A DNA stretch of 64,000 nt from the NCBI RefSeq assembly GCF_020921035.1, contig NC_063151.1, positions 33,300,934-33,364,933 of the forward strand, written 5' to 3'. Made by a program: the position numbers and the translations under genes. Below the pieces are notes generated by a model that worked only from the letters and a program-made list of their open reading frames with translations, was not told where the DNA came from and ran no database searches. This document shows, in pieces, positions 48,701-60,310 of this stretch (positions within the stretch are counted from its first letter, which is position 1; every line of letters starts with the position of its first letter). Source of the DNA: Rhodamnia argentea. Lineage: Eukaryota; Streptophyta; Magnoliopsida; Myrtales; Myrtaceae.

Positions 48701-51700
48701 GTGGATACAATGTCATTGTGGCCACATCCATTGGTGAAGAGGGTCTTGATATCATGGAAGTTGATCTAGTAATATGTTTTGATGCTAATGTCTCACCTCT
48801 ACGTATGGTGCAGCGCATGGGAAGAACCGGAAGGAAACATGATGGACGTGTGGATATCCTTTGACATTTTTTTATACAATTGACCAGGTTGAGTATTGTT
48901 CTGGCCTTAAAAAATGATTAAGTTGCTTGTTACTTTCATGTAAGGGGTATATGGAAGCCAATCCGTTATTTATTCTTTATTCCAATGTTTTCTTTCTCCT
49001 CTCTCTCTCTTTGCTTTTCTTGAGGTCCTATATCATCATTGTTTGTTGACTACTTAAAGCTTGCCTCAAATTGTCCTTGACTAAGTTTACTAGTGTTAGC
49101 TTGTGAGGGGTCAGAGCTGAAGGGTTACAGACGAAAGCAAGCTAACAGCAAGGCAGTAAGTAAGCACATGCGGAATGGAGGGATTGCAAGTTTTAATTTC
49201 CATTTGAGTCCCCGAATGGTGAGATATTATTGAGTTGGAACTACATAATTTTTCCATGTCACAGTTATTCTATAACTTGGAAATATCACTTCTTGTAGAT
49301 TCCACATATTTTCAAACCAGATGTCCAGTTTGTTGAGCTATCAATTGAAAAGTTTGTTCCTCGTGGAAAGAAAGTAAAAGATGATGATGTTGTTGAGATG
49401 CCAATGTGGAAGAAGAATTTAACTGTCACGGAAGCTGATATCGTTGCCAAGTATTTCAACAATTCTGGAAAGAGCTGGAAACCATCTCTTATTGCTTTTC
49501 CTCACTTCCAGACTTTTCCATGTAGAGTGCACATAGTCATGCATTCGTGCAGGACAGGTATGATGATTGATGCGATGCAACATTTGCAAGGAGTAGTGTT
49601 TTCTAGAGATAAAGAAGGTCTTCCTGTTGAGGTTTGTTCCTGTCCCATCAATCCATTGTTGTACATTATTTTCTCTGCCAGTGTTACTTATTCATGCATC
49701 TGATTCAGGAGAAAGAATTCTTAGTTGAACAACATGGATCTAAGCCGTTAGAACAACACAACAACTGTTGTCAAGGTATTGTAGTTTGAGAGCCATCTAC
49801 AATTTAAGTAATTTCTGGATGAGATGTTCTTTTGAGTTGCCTACTTGAAGGTTTTTCGTTCTGGAATGAAATAAATATAGCCCAACAAAACTATACAACC
49901 CACCGTACGATCCATTGAAGCAGTCCATTTAGTTTTCAGCAATGGTTGTTTGTCATCGTGCGCGTGTGATCTTTCTAGTTTTCCAAAACTATCTGAGGGA
50001 ACAAACTGTCAAGAGGGGTAGAACGTATGAGGGTTCATAAACACGGAAGACATCATGAACTTCTATCAGAATCTGGAGAACTGTCATTTGACGTTATGGG
50101 CTGAGTTGCTGTTGTTAATAGCATCTAATATTTGTGCATACACTTATTCTAATAACAAGAACCTCATTAAATAGTTTGTACCATGTTCATGGACAAAAAT
50201 AGCTACAGCAGGTTGCTGCATATTGACTCATTTTGTCTTTCCTAAATAGATGCACACCGCAGGTTGTATGTATGAGTCAGTGTGTGTGAACATGTATATT
50301 CTAGATGCACACAGTAGGTTGTATCTGAGTCTCTGTGTGTACGCATGTACTCATTGATTTTCTTCTGAGAACTTTGTTGATTTAATGAGTATTGTATTGG
50401 TCATTTATAGCATTCATGTTTTCATCTTATGTGCTCTTAGATTAGTTTATGGAGTGAGTATAGTGTTTTCCAGAAATTTTATTGACTAAATTAGGAGTTC
50501 GTATGATAGCCATATTTCTGTTTTTCCTCATCTCTTATGTACATGCATAATTTTCCACTTTCAGATAATTACATGCTTGGAAAATGCTTTTGTGTTGATT
50601 CTTTTGACAGATTTGCTGAACTTTGATGATTGTCCTGATATATATGAGCAAAGGAGTATGTCAGACACACCTGTGCAGACCTCAGAAAATGCAGATCGCA
50701 ATTGCTTGTCTACTATAGCTAGCAAAAGTTCTCCAGTGCACTCTTACCTCTTTAGTGCAGATTTCGTGTCTGTTGACAATCTTGGAAATGTCCTTATTTT
50801 GTCTGTTCCTTCACTTCCTTCCCCAAAAGTCACACAAAGTGATGACATATACCTGAAATGCCCCAAGAAAGATTCTGGCCGTTTCTTAGCTGCAGCTCAA
50901 AGATCAGAAGAAGTACGCATGCCATTTGGGGATTCTGTGCAACGAGCTTCTGCTCAGACAAGATGTCTGAAGAGTGAAGCTCGGGCTGTATCTACAGTTT
51001 TCGACTTTGAAGCTCAGCAAAATGAACCAACAGTTATGGACATGAAGAACACTGAGATAGAAAACGTGATTGGAGTATTGCCAGATGGAGGAGATGGTAC
51101 CAATGGAACACCAGATGCCTTAAAAGTCAAAGAGCCATTTCCTCTAGCCAGTGCATGTAACGATGATGAGGAAGATGCAGAACTCAGTCCCCGACTTACG
51201 AACTACATGGAAAGTGGAGTTGTTCCTGAATCTCCTATTAATGGTATCACGTGTCCTAACATCTCTCTTTATCCATTTGTTTTCCTTAAAATCTGTCAAC
51301 TAGAAATTTCCTCCGACCAACATTAATGTTGTGGGCAATATGGCTTTGCAGGAGAATCAAATGGTAAAGACAAAAGTGCCTTTGTCATCCCAGATCTTGT
51401 TTTGCCTCCCATTTGCAGCAACCACCTCTTTATGTCGTCAAGTCAGGGGAAAAAGAGGGAACTTATAAAAGAATTTGATTCATGCAGAGGAATTGTTTCT
51501 GGTTCCCCTACATATAACAGAATACAAACTCCCTTAGCAAACATTAAGGATGGTTCCAACAAAAGTAAATGTGGCCATGCTTCTCCAGACAATCAGATGA
51601 CACCGGAAAATGATATCACCAGCGGCCATAGTAAGAATTGGTGTCTGACTCCCAATAATAATTCAAACAGTGTGAAAGGTAGAAAGAAGCTCAGAAGGCT

Positions 51701-54273
51701 GCGAAGAGTTGGAGACTGTGTACGTAGGCGGGGCCTGAATCACAAAGATAATGACATTGTCCCCATTGTGGAATCTGATCGATCTTTTCCTGGGGCCAGT
51801 ACATTTCAAAATCAAAATAACTATAACCAGGGTAACAGACCTTTTAAGCATTTTTGTTACATTAGTCCAGTTTCTCAATTCTGGGATCCTAACTTTCATT
51901 CTATCATTTACCGTGCTATAAGTCATTGTGCTTCAACGTATGTACCATTAATGGATCTACATGCATATTTACCAACGTGGTGTTCATTTTAACTTTAGGT
52001 GAAAAGAAGACAACCAACAATGGCAGAGCCTACATTGAAGAGGAAGCTGAGTGAGTATTTACTCTAATTATCCAAGCTTGCAGCAAACAACTTCTTTTGA
52101 TGTGTTGCTATTGTAACAGGATTGCTCTGGTTGATATTTGATATAACATGGCAGTAAATTATAGACAGAGAAAGTCTTTAAGGAGAGGAGCTGGACTAAG
52201 AAATGATTGCATATTGGCCATTCTTCTTTTTATCTGAGTTGGTAATTTTCTAGATTTCGAGATTTGAATTTTGGATACACGAAAGGAAGATGATAGATTT
52301 TTCCCTTTTGTGGAAGCCAATCTGCTCATATATAGTGTATACTTTATATGTCATACTAAACTTTTCTTTTTGTGCCTAATGTCTCCTTAAACTTGTTGAC
52401 AACTGAAAAGTACCTATCATGGCCATCAGTAGGAACGTCGTGCAACATAAAGATTACAGGATGAGAACTTGCAGCAACCAAACTAGTTAAGACTTAAGAT
52501 CCATTTGACAATTGAAGTAATCAAAATAATAAACACCCCACATTACAAAAGTTCTCCAGACAAATTGGAAATCTTGAGAAAAAATAGGTGATCTATTTGA
52601 TCTTTCCTAGTGCATGGGCTTACTTTACAGGAGTTCATTTTGCTGTCTGTTTTACATACATAAATGGGGAGGCTATTGCATAGAGCTTAACACTAAGGTT
52701 CAATTACCTTATTGTATTACATGTTGACTGATTTGCTTGCTTGCTATATGGTTCTGCTTAGGGTATCTTCTGGAGCTGAAGCATCTGAGGATGAAGAAGA
52801 TGACCTTGACGGAGATACATATGAGGATAGCTTCATAGATGACGGGACAAATCCGACAGCAGCAAGTACTCAAGATATTACTTGTACGGTTGATATGATG
52901 GCAGTGTACAGGTCATCCTTTCCTCTCTGTCTTTCTCTCTTCTCCCTCTTCCTGTGTCTGTCTGTGCATGCCCACAGCATCTATAAGAGGTGATATGCAG
53001 AAAGCGGATGCATGGCAATCTAGCAAACTTTAGGCTTGCAATTGCCATATTAAAAGAAGGCAATGGAATTTCGCTGTGCTGTTATGTGGAGAACTTGGAC
53101 ATTTGTTTTTCAGTCTACTCCGTCAGCAAATCAATAGTAGAATTTGGAAAAGAAGTAATATTTGCTTAGAAAGGTTTCTGTCCCTCAGACCTTTCATGCA
53201 GAAAACTGGGAACTGGAAAATCTTTATGCATCTCGCGAAGCAGCTCAGTTGAAAAACATAACATCAGTTAATCACTTGCACTTAAATGCAGGGTGTTTTC
53301 AAGGCTAACAAAGCTCAACCTTTTGTATTCATCAAGTGCGATAATTTCAAATACAAAGCAACTAGCTGAAGTTTTAGAAATCGACAGAAAAAAAGAAAAA
53401 TGCTGAGTGTTTGCTCTTCTATACAGCTGAGGACAGCAGCAAATAGAGATGGATATAGAAATATTTAAATGGTTTAAGTTCAAAGTGTGGTCAGCCGACT
53501 CAGGACTGACCTGATGTATGAGAGAGCCCTGTACATGTTTAGTTTCTGATATTGGTTTATTCTATGTTCCAAGTTCCATTTTGTATGTATTGTGCTAGCC
53601 AAGGATAAGTAAATTAATCAAATGTAATTTCCAATTCTTCATCGCATAGCCAGGTAGTTCCCTGAATTGTGGGGCGGCTACTGTTCTTTCTTATATTGAT
53701 AGACTGTCATGGATCCATTACTATTTTCTTCTTGAAAGCAGGCGTTCTTTGCTAAGTCAGTCACCAAATGGATGGCGGATGAGTGAAAGCACAAGTTCTT
53801 CAGGAAAGAATCTGCACTCTCTATATGCACCCGGCAGCAGACTGAAAAATCAGTCTGAAGGCGGAAGTGCTGAAAGCTTGTCGGAAGGCCATGAGAGAAT
53901 CCCGAAAAGGAGGCCTTCTATGGCAAGTATTTCCACAACAGATGGGGGGAGTGATGTGGAAAGATTGAAGAGGAAATCGAGGTTCCATGATCCGGATTCT
54001 GTTCCCGCAATCAACCTGGAGAGAGAATTCCTTTCTCAGGGAGATTCTGGAAATGAAGAACCGGTCCATCAGAACCAGGCTAATGGAGTTCCTGCCGATT
54101 TCGACCTCTTCTCTGATGATCACTTCTACGAGGGTGTCGATCTCGACGCCCTAGAAGCTCAAGCCACATTGCTTCTCCAACGCAGTTCTGAGTGCTCGAA
54201 GGAGAAGAAAGAGACGATTCCAAAGCCAAGTGTTGACCATGCCGGCTCTCCAACCTTCGATCTCGGAATATGA
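39725..54273 (+). CDS. FANCM: FANCM DNA helicase/translocase
   Basis: Nuclear SF2 (XPF/Hef/Mph1-type) translocase that unwinds recombination intermediates; in Arabidopsis it limits meiotic crossovers. I model 23 exons: 39725-39772, 39892-40213, 40831-40974, 41359-41441, 41521-41635, 42872-42963, 43105-43159, 43241-43362, 43441-43554, 45006-45199, 46144-46274, 47162-47222, 47334-47404, 48573-48622, 48688-48853, 49091-49218, 49299-49631, 49709-49775, 50611-51243, 51352-51831, 51999-52050, 52762-52911, 53742-54273. The sum is 4143 bases, exactly 1381 codons (1380 aa; Arabidopsis about 1344). Motifs: Walker A LPTGLGKT (148-155), DEAH (251-254), LTATPG (281-286), motif [10 protein letters not shown] (576-583). 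The C-terminal half is polar, with an acidic YEDSFIDDG block. No ERCC4 nuclease domain, as in plant FANCM. All introns are GT-AG except intron 15, which is AT-AC. Confidence 0.95.
44174..44503 (+). mobile_element. TRIM (miniature LTR retrotransposon) in FANCM intron 9
   Basis: Two direct repeats of about 107-108 bases form LTRs: 44174-44280 (TGTTGGAGTATTATCCC... to ...TTTCTAATA) and 44396-44503 (TGTTGAAGTATTATTTT... to ...TTTCTAACA). Right after the first LTR is TGGTATTAGAGCC, a primer-binding site for initiator methionine tRNA (canonical TGGTATCAGAGC). Just before the second LTR is the purine tract GAGAGGAGG. The 115-base interior has no coding capacity. Flanks TAGAT and TAGAA may be a decayed 5-bp target duplication. 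Size and layout are those of a TRIM. Confidence 0.88.
45521..45757 (+). repeat. Tandem duplication, 2 x about 119 bp, in FANCM intron 10
   Basis: The segment beginning GCCCCACCAGTGGTCAAAAA at 45521 recurs at 45640 as GCCCCACAAGTGGTAGAAAA, and the similarity runs through 'ccgagttttgaacac', 'gtggt' and 'cttttattggt'. The copies have diverged, so the duplication is older than the one in the invertase intron. Confidence 0.85.
48854..49090 (+). other. U12-type AT-AC intron (FANCM intron 15)
   Basis: The intron starts ATATCCTTT at 48854, the exact consensus of a minor-spliceosome AT-AC 5' site. It has GTCCTTGAC at 49073-49081, close to the U12 branch consensus TTCCTTRAC, and ends in AC at 49090, with 10 bases between the branch adenosine (49080) and the last intron base. 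Splicing joins GTG G to TA GTG TTA and gives [16 protein letters not shown], the conserved helicase sequence. Reading through instead gives DGRVDIL and a stop. No GT donor or AG acceptor in this interval restores the family sequence. Confidence 0.93.
50247..50352 (+). repeat. Tandem duplication, 2 x about 55 bp, in FANCM intron 18
   Basis: TAGATGCACACCGCAGGTTG at 50247 recurs at 50302 as TAGATGCACACAGTAGGTTG, each followed by a GTGTGTG-rich tail. Confidence 0.75.
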
Positions 54274-55523
54274 AACTACACCAGAAGATTACAAAGAACC
54301 TACATGTATGGCAACATTTTTCATGCGAAACATCATACGGGTCCGCAGCTGCATTGCACAATAGTGAGTCAGATGGCTTCTACAAGATTTATACAGAGGC
54401 GCCTCTCCAGCATCAGGTTGTCCCAGCCAGTCTTTCTCAGGTTGTATTTGTGTATGAGAAGTCTTAATGTAAATTATCTTAGAAACACACTTGGTACATC
54501 CCGATGTTAAAGACTAGAAATAAAAAAACACAGCATTCGGTAAATGTAATGGTATGAGCAAGGACGCACCATGCACTCTGCTTCTGTAATTTAAGCAAAA
54601 TCTAATTCTAGACAGTGATCCTCTGCTCTGAACAATCTTTGAAAACGTCTTTGTGACCGCTAACCTGTCAAATAAAACCAAATTTAATTGTGTCTTGTTT
54701 AAAAACATACTGAATATGATATCATAAAGGCGTAGGGGACAGCAGAAGAGTCGCACGTGGGGTCCTCAAAATCAAACGAGTGGACGACACGAGTCTCCCG
54801 TTCCCTGTCATTTACAGCACTTAATTACTGCAACCACCCATGATTTATTACATGTTTAATGTGGGCCCCACCCAAATCTCATTAACCCCAATTCCCTCTC
54901 TGTGGCTAAGCCTCGGATTTGTCTCTGACTCTGCCCCCAATTTTTCTCTGTACCAAAGAGGCCAAAAAAAAAAAAAAAGAATTAAAGTAAAAGAAATTCC
55001 GCCCGTTTATTTTTCTCTTTTTGTTTAATTTAATTCCCACTGTATTCCCCTTAATCCCGGTCTTGTGGGACAAACCAAACGACACAGAACCCCAGACCAT
55101 CCTAAAAAAAAAACCCTAATATTTCCCTCCACTATCGTTCGCATTCTCGCCCAACAAAAATTTATGAACATAAATTCTCGATTCTGTCGTCTGTCGTCTG
55201 TCGTCTGTCTCCTTCCCCTCTGGAAAAACCCTAGCAAACCTTTGGGCAGCACCAAATTTCGAACGAACTGTGAAGCCTCTTTTTGCTCCTCTGGATACTC
55301 AGCACTGTCTATAGGCGTTATCAGCAGAGAGACCTTGAATATCTCCCGCCTCTTTTGTCTCTCTCTTCTTTTTCTCTCTTGTTCAAGAAAGAAGGGCAAT
55401 TTCTTTCTTTCCTCTCTAGTTCAAGTTCAAGAAAGAAAGGGAATTGTCTTCTCTCCTCTCTCTCTCTCTCTCAAGTTCAAGTGGGAAAAAAGGAAGGAAA
55501 TCACGGTGAGATGCGAAGACGTG
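54274..55523 (+). other. FANCM 3' UTR, spacer and dNK leader
   Basis: A poly(A)-signal-like AAATAAA lies at about 54518-54524. A gene-poor AT-rich stretch follows. The part from about 55180 to 55500 is pyrimidine-rich (ctctctctctctct near 55455-55471) and is probably the dNK 5' leader. An ATG at 55164 is in frame with the kinase and the frame is open between them, so a 120-residue extension is possible but looks like untranslated sequence. Confidence 0.45.
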
Positions 55524-55573
55524 ATGCAGAAGCTGTTAAGCCGAAGCCCTTCTGGCCCTATCCTCCTCTGTAG
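55511..55573 (+). CDS. Overlapping upstream ORF of the dNK gene (20 codons)
   Basis: An ATG 13 bases before the dNK start, in another frame, opens a 20-codon ORF ending TAG at 55573, inside the kinase coding sequence. It could lower kinase translation unless scanning ribosomes skip it. Translation is not shown by the sequence. Confidence 0.35.
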   Translation: MRRRDAEAVKPKPFWPYPPL

Positions 55574-58500
55574 TGCCGCCAAACCTCCCATTACTCTAGG
55601 GTTTAAGTTCAAGACCAGCACCGCCACAAGAAGCTTCTCTTTCCATAAAAGCCCTCCCTTTTCTGGGTTTAACGCACCCATACACAGAATGCCTTCGCCG
55701 CCCGGTGCGCTCCAAGCCGCCAATGGCTCCGGCGGGTTGGCTCTAGCGGCTGCTCTGTCCAAGAAGCCCTCTGGCTATGTCTCTTCTCGCTTCTACTCCA
55801 CTAGCTGCAGAATCTGTCGATGCTCCATTCAGAATACAGCGCCTTCGCGGGCCTGGGTCGTGTTCAAGGAAGGCCGGGGCGGGTCGTGGCCGAAGTGGGT
55901 CCACACGGGCTCGGAAGGGTCGTTCGCGGCTTCCGCCGTCGAGGGTTCGAAGAATCTTGAGAAGGGTCTCAGCGAGAAGGATATACTGGTATCGGATGAG
56001 AAGGAGGCGAGAGTGCAGAGGAGACAGAAAGAGCCAGCTAGCGTCGCTGGTAACTTGGATTTGCTGACGATTCCGGGTGTCGGGCCAAGGAATCTGAGGA
56101 AGTTGGTGGACAAGGGGATTGCTGGAGTCGCTGAGCTCAAGCAGTTGTACAGGGATAAGGTGCTAAAACAGTATTTTCATGTCTAGGCTTTCTCGTTTAG
56201 CCTTTAAATGTGAAGTTTAGAGGGGCAGAGTGAGATGCTCCCATGTGTGTTCTTTCAGGGCTTCGTTTATGTTCATGGTTCCTACATTTTTTTTAGCTTG
56301 ACGTGCTGTGTTGCTCCTTTACTTTCTCTGAGTTATTGCGTGCCAGCATTTTATAGTTCGTGTTTTATCCAAGTCTGCTTATTTTTATGTGAGCCTGAAC
56401 TTTGCCATGGGGCAGTGATGTTCCCGAATATTTAGGTCTACTTTTGAAGATTCGACAAAGTCTCTAACTTCAGTTGTTTATTGATTGTGGTGCATAAGAA
56501 TCCTTTATGATGACCATAGGTACTTTCCTGGGGTTTACGACTGTAATGCTCACATCTTGGTTTACATAGTTGGAGTGCAGCCTTTGTTTGCCCCTATGTA
56601 ATTCTCTGCTGATATAAGGACTGTGTTAACTTGTAGTTCTTTGGGAAGTCTAGTGAGAAGATGGTGGAGTATTTACAGGGTTCTGTTGGAATCATTCACA
56701 AAAACCATGCTGAGAGTATCACTACCTACATTAAAGAAAGTGTGGAGGAAGACTTGAAGGATTCTGATATGGATAATAGGCCAGCAATGAAGAAACGCCT
56801 CACTTTCTGTGTTGAGGGGAACATCAGCGTTGGGAAGACAACATTCCTTCAAAGGATTGCTAATGAAACGCTGGAGCTGCGTGACCTTGTTGAGGTGGTT
56901 CCAGAACCTATCAATAAGTGGCAGGATGTTGGGCCAGATCACTTCAATGTATTGGATGCTTTTTATGCAGATCCAGAAAGATATGCCTATACTTTCCAGA
57001 ATTATGTGTTTGTTACAAGGTTTATGCAGGAGAGAGAATCATCTGACGGGGTCAAGCCACTCAGACTGATGGAGAGAAGTGTCTTCAGTGACAGAATGGT
57101 TTGTATTTTGTCAAACTTTAGTCAGTCATTCTGTTGTCGGCTGTTGCCTGCAAACTGTTGGTTTATTTTCTGTCACAAGTCGAAAAGTTGATAGACAGGC
57201 ACCAACGGGTGCAATGGATGTAAAAGATTAACATAAAGAAAGGATATAGAATATTCAGAGAAGTCTGTCTCTCAATAAGCTAGCCACAGGTATAGGAGTT
57301 CCAATACTTTTAAAATCCCCTCTATTTTCAGATCACCCGATAATGGGATATACATAGTTTTTCTGTTTGTAAAGCTCTGTGTTTCTCTCTATATCTATGG
57401 TACGTCAAGAATCTCTTGATCTGAAAAAAATGATGCTAAGGATGTTGGGAAGGTTGACAGCTCAATCAATCCCATGATCAATTGCAAGCAAAAACAATGA
57501 TGAAGTTGGATTCTTAGTCTGTTCCTTTTCTTGCGTAGGTACTAGTTACTATGAAGACCAACTTGTTTTGGAATGCTGATGCATTAACTAATCTTTTTGC
57601 TGACTACAGGTCTTTGTAAGAGCTGTCCATGAAGCAAAGTGGATGAGTGAGATGGAGATCAGCATCTATGACTCATGGTTTGATCCAGTTGTCTCATGCT
57701 TGCCCGGTCTCATCCCTGATGGTTTTATATATCTGAGGGCAAGCCCCGATACTTGTCATAAGAGAATGAAGCTTCGGAAGAGAGCAGAGGAAGGTGGAGT
57801 CTCCCTGGAATACCTACGAGACTTGCACGATAAGCATGAGAGCTGGCTTTTCCCATTTGAAAGTGGGAAGCATGGAGTATTGTCAGTGAGTAAACCCCCT
57901 TTTCATGTTGACAACTCGTTACATCCAGATATAAGGGACCGTGTTTTCTATTTGGAGGGTGATCATATGCACTCCAGTATTCAAAAGGTATGAGCAATGC
58001 TCTATTTTTCTCAACTTTACCAGAATTGTGTAAGCTTTTTCTGCTAACGGTTCTCTTCATTTCGAGCAGGTTCCTGCTTTGGTCCTTGATTGTGAGCCCA
58101 ACATTGATTTCAGCAGGGACATTGAAGCCAAGAGGCAGTAAGATCACTTTCCCTTAATCAATATTTTATGATGTATGCCACATATTGAAGGTTTACGGTG
58201 GTGCTTGTGGTGATTTTCCCCTACTGCTTCGTGTACGCCACATGTTGAGGCTGAGTCATACTGAACATCTCATGCAAGTTTCTTTCTACGTTCATGAACG
58301 AGATCCTTATGTTATCCCTTGCAGTTGCTTGTTTCATGCATTGGGAGGCGGGAAATTTCGCTGTTCTTTTTGTTCAGTGTGTTCTTTTCCCTGTGCCGTT
58401 CTTCCCCTTCAAGTTTTTTCTTTTAAATTAGGAATACTTGTTTGCTATGTTGTTTTTTCACGTCAATCTTCATTTTAACTTGGTGTATCTTACCTTCATT

Positions 58501-58833
58501 TGTTCCTTTTCATGGCTTTCAGCATGAAAAAGTGGAACCATTCTGTTGTATCAAACTTTTCTTCATTGAGTGTGCTCGTTATGCCCTAAAGATAGATGTT
58601 AATTATATTTATCTAATGTCAGGTATGCATCCCAAGTGGCACAGTTCTTTGAGTTCGTGAAGAAGAAGAAAGACGACGAGCCAACCAGAGTGGGAGAAGG
58701 GCCACAAGGTGGGCAGCAGCAGGTTTTGCTGCCCCACAGTGGTGGATTGTGGATGCCTGGTGGCAAGCCCTTCCCCGAGTCGGCCCTTCGATCTTTGGAC
58801 TTTAGACGAGCCATGTCCTTTATGTCTGGCTAG
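55524..58833 (+). CDS. Deoxyribonucleoside kinase with N-terminal HhH extension
   Basis: Phosphorylates deoxyribonucleosides with ATP in the dNTP salvage pathway, probably in organelles. Exons: 55524-56159, 56637-57098, 57610-57987, 58070-58137 and 58623-58833; all GT..AG, frame intact, 584 aa (Arabidopsis dNK, At1g72040, is about 580). The first 60-80 residues are Ser/Lys/Pro-rich like a transit peptide. Residues about 177-210 read LDLLTIPGVGPRNLRKLVDK, a helix-hairpin-helix motif. The kinase domain starts near 265: P-loop GNISVGKT (273-280), PEPINKWQDVG, LMERSVFSDR (ERS motif), IYLRASPDTCHKRM and the arginine-rich lid MKLRKRAEEGGVSLEYL. The end has LLPHSGGLWMPGG. The start was chosen by length match to the family. 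Lies just after FANCM on the same strand. Very sure of family. Confidence 0.94.
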
Positions 58834-60310
58834 TTATGTTTCACTCAGGTCAATGAAGTGATTTGTTTATTTATCATATGCCTGGGTTGGTCGTGATTCC
58901 GCGTTGTACAAATAGTGTATTTTCTTGAGTTTTCGTTAGATGTGTAGAGAAGCTGAACCCTTTCAATTCTCCACTTAGGTACTGTTTGGGTGGGTAGGTT
59001 TATGTACTCTCCAAGTGCAAAGTGTCTTGTTTAATTGTGTTGAGATGTGCACGGTGACTTCACAAATTTTTCTTTTGAGGTTGTCTGAGAAGTGTCAAAT
59101 TGGAATTTGGTGACAAGGCCAAGTTAAAAACAGACATTAGGCAGCCTCTAATTTCAATTGGAGCAGAAAGAGCGATCTTCCCTGAGCTTGACCATCAGAA
59201 AGGAAGGGAATGACTCTAGTTCTGCTGGTAGGACCTGTGATTCTTGACATTTAGGTAGCAAAATTTCAGTTGGGCCAATCCCTTGTCCGAGCCCCATCTA
59301 TATTAGTTAGTTTTTGACGATCTAAATGTAATTTCCACCCTAATGGGCCTGCCCTTCTTGGAGCTTAACTCCTTAATGGTCAACATGTCAAACTTGCCAA
59401 ACCATTCGAGCAGCACATTTCGACCGTTTGATGCCTCTGCAGCTTTTCAGCACGGAGACATACGCGGCCTTTCAATCACCATCATCAAATGTGGCCCCTG
59501 CCTCTCCTTTGAATAAGGCTTGGGGCAATGGGACCGCACCGAGTCTAATGTTATCTCGAAAACGAAAGACCTTCCCTTCTCTCAACCGTCGATGACTGCT
59601 GGTAATGACCATAAACTAGTCCCGGTCTGTCTGCCGCCGTTTCTCCCTCCACTCGACTTTTCATCCGGCTGATTAGGACTCTTTAAGTTCACATTATCCC
59701 TCTGATTTTGACTATGGATGGTCGTCCATCTCGGTAGACGTCGAGCATGTTAATATCATGGATGTGATTTCCATTTTGAAATTGTGCATATGATGATTTC
59801 CTTCATCAAGGTGAGAGCCTAGTCTATTAGTCTATTTACTCATTGACTACTGCTCATGTATGTTTAGGTGTTTTAAATACGTAAATTCTTCATAGGTTAA
59901 GGGCATAGATCGATTGTCAATTCTTCCATATAATCATGGTGTACTCCATGATTACGCGCATTTGGTCTTGCATGTCCTCTTTGTAGTTATAGATGCAGTT
60001 CTAGGATATATAATCTACCACAGCAAAACTGATAGAAGGGCCTTTTTACATAGATCAATAACTTGCAGTATAACAAAATGCGAGGCAGCAGAAGTCGGTT
60101 GAGGGTGAAAATCGGTAGTCAGGTCATCTTAAGTACGCTTTCGTTAATAGTCGGCCTTTAATGACAGCATGAAGATACGTAGAAGAAAGGAGACAGAAAG
60201 GAAGAGATATGCAGCGTATATTATGTAAAATAATAATACGCAGTAAAGTTATGTACTGAAAAGAGAAAGGTGTAGGGGTGTCAACACCTAGAGGCCAGGA
60301 CAACGTTAAA
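58834..60310. other. dNK 3' UTR and gene-poor spacer
   Basis: The first few hundred bases would be dNK 3' UTR. The remainder has no convincing coding frame or RNA gene. Confidence 0.4.

Noticed and set aside
48658..48864. FANCM exon 15 read through to a stop as a natural C-terminus
   Set aside because: The remainder of the conserved protein resumes after the AT-AC intron in the right phase, so the stop is intronic.
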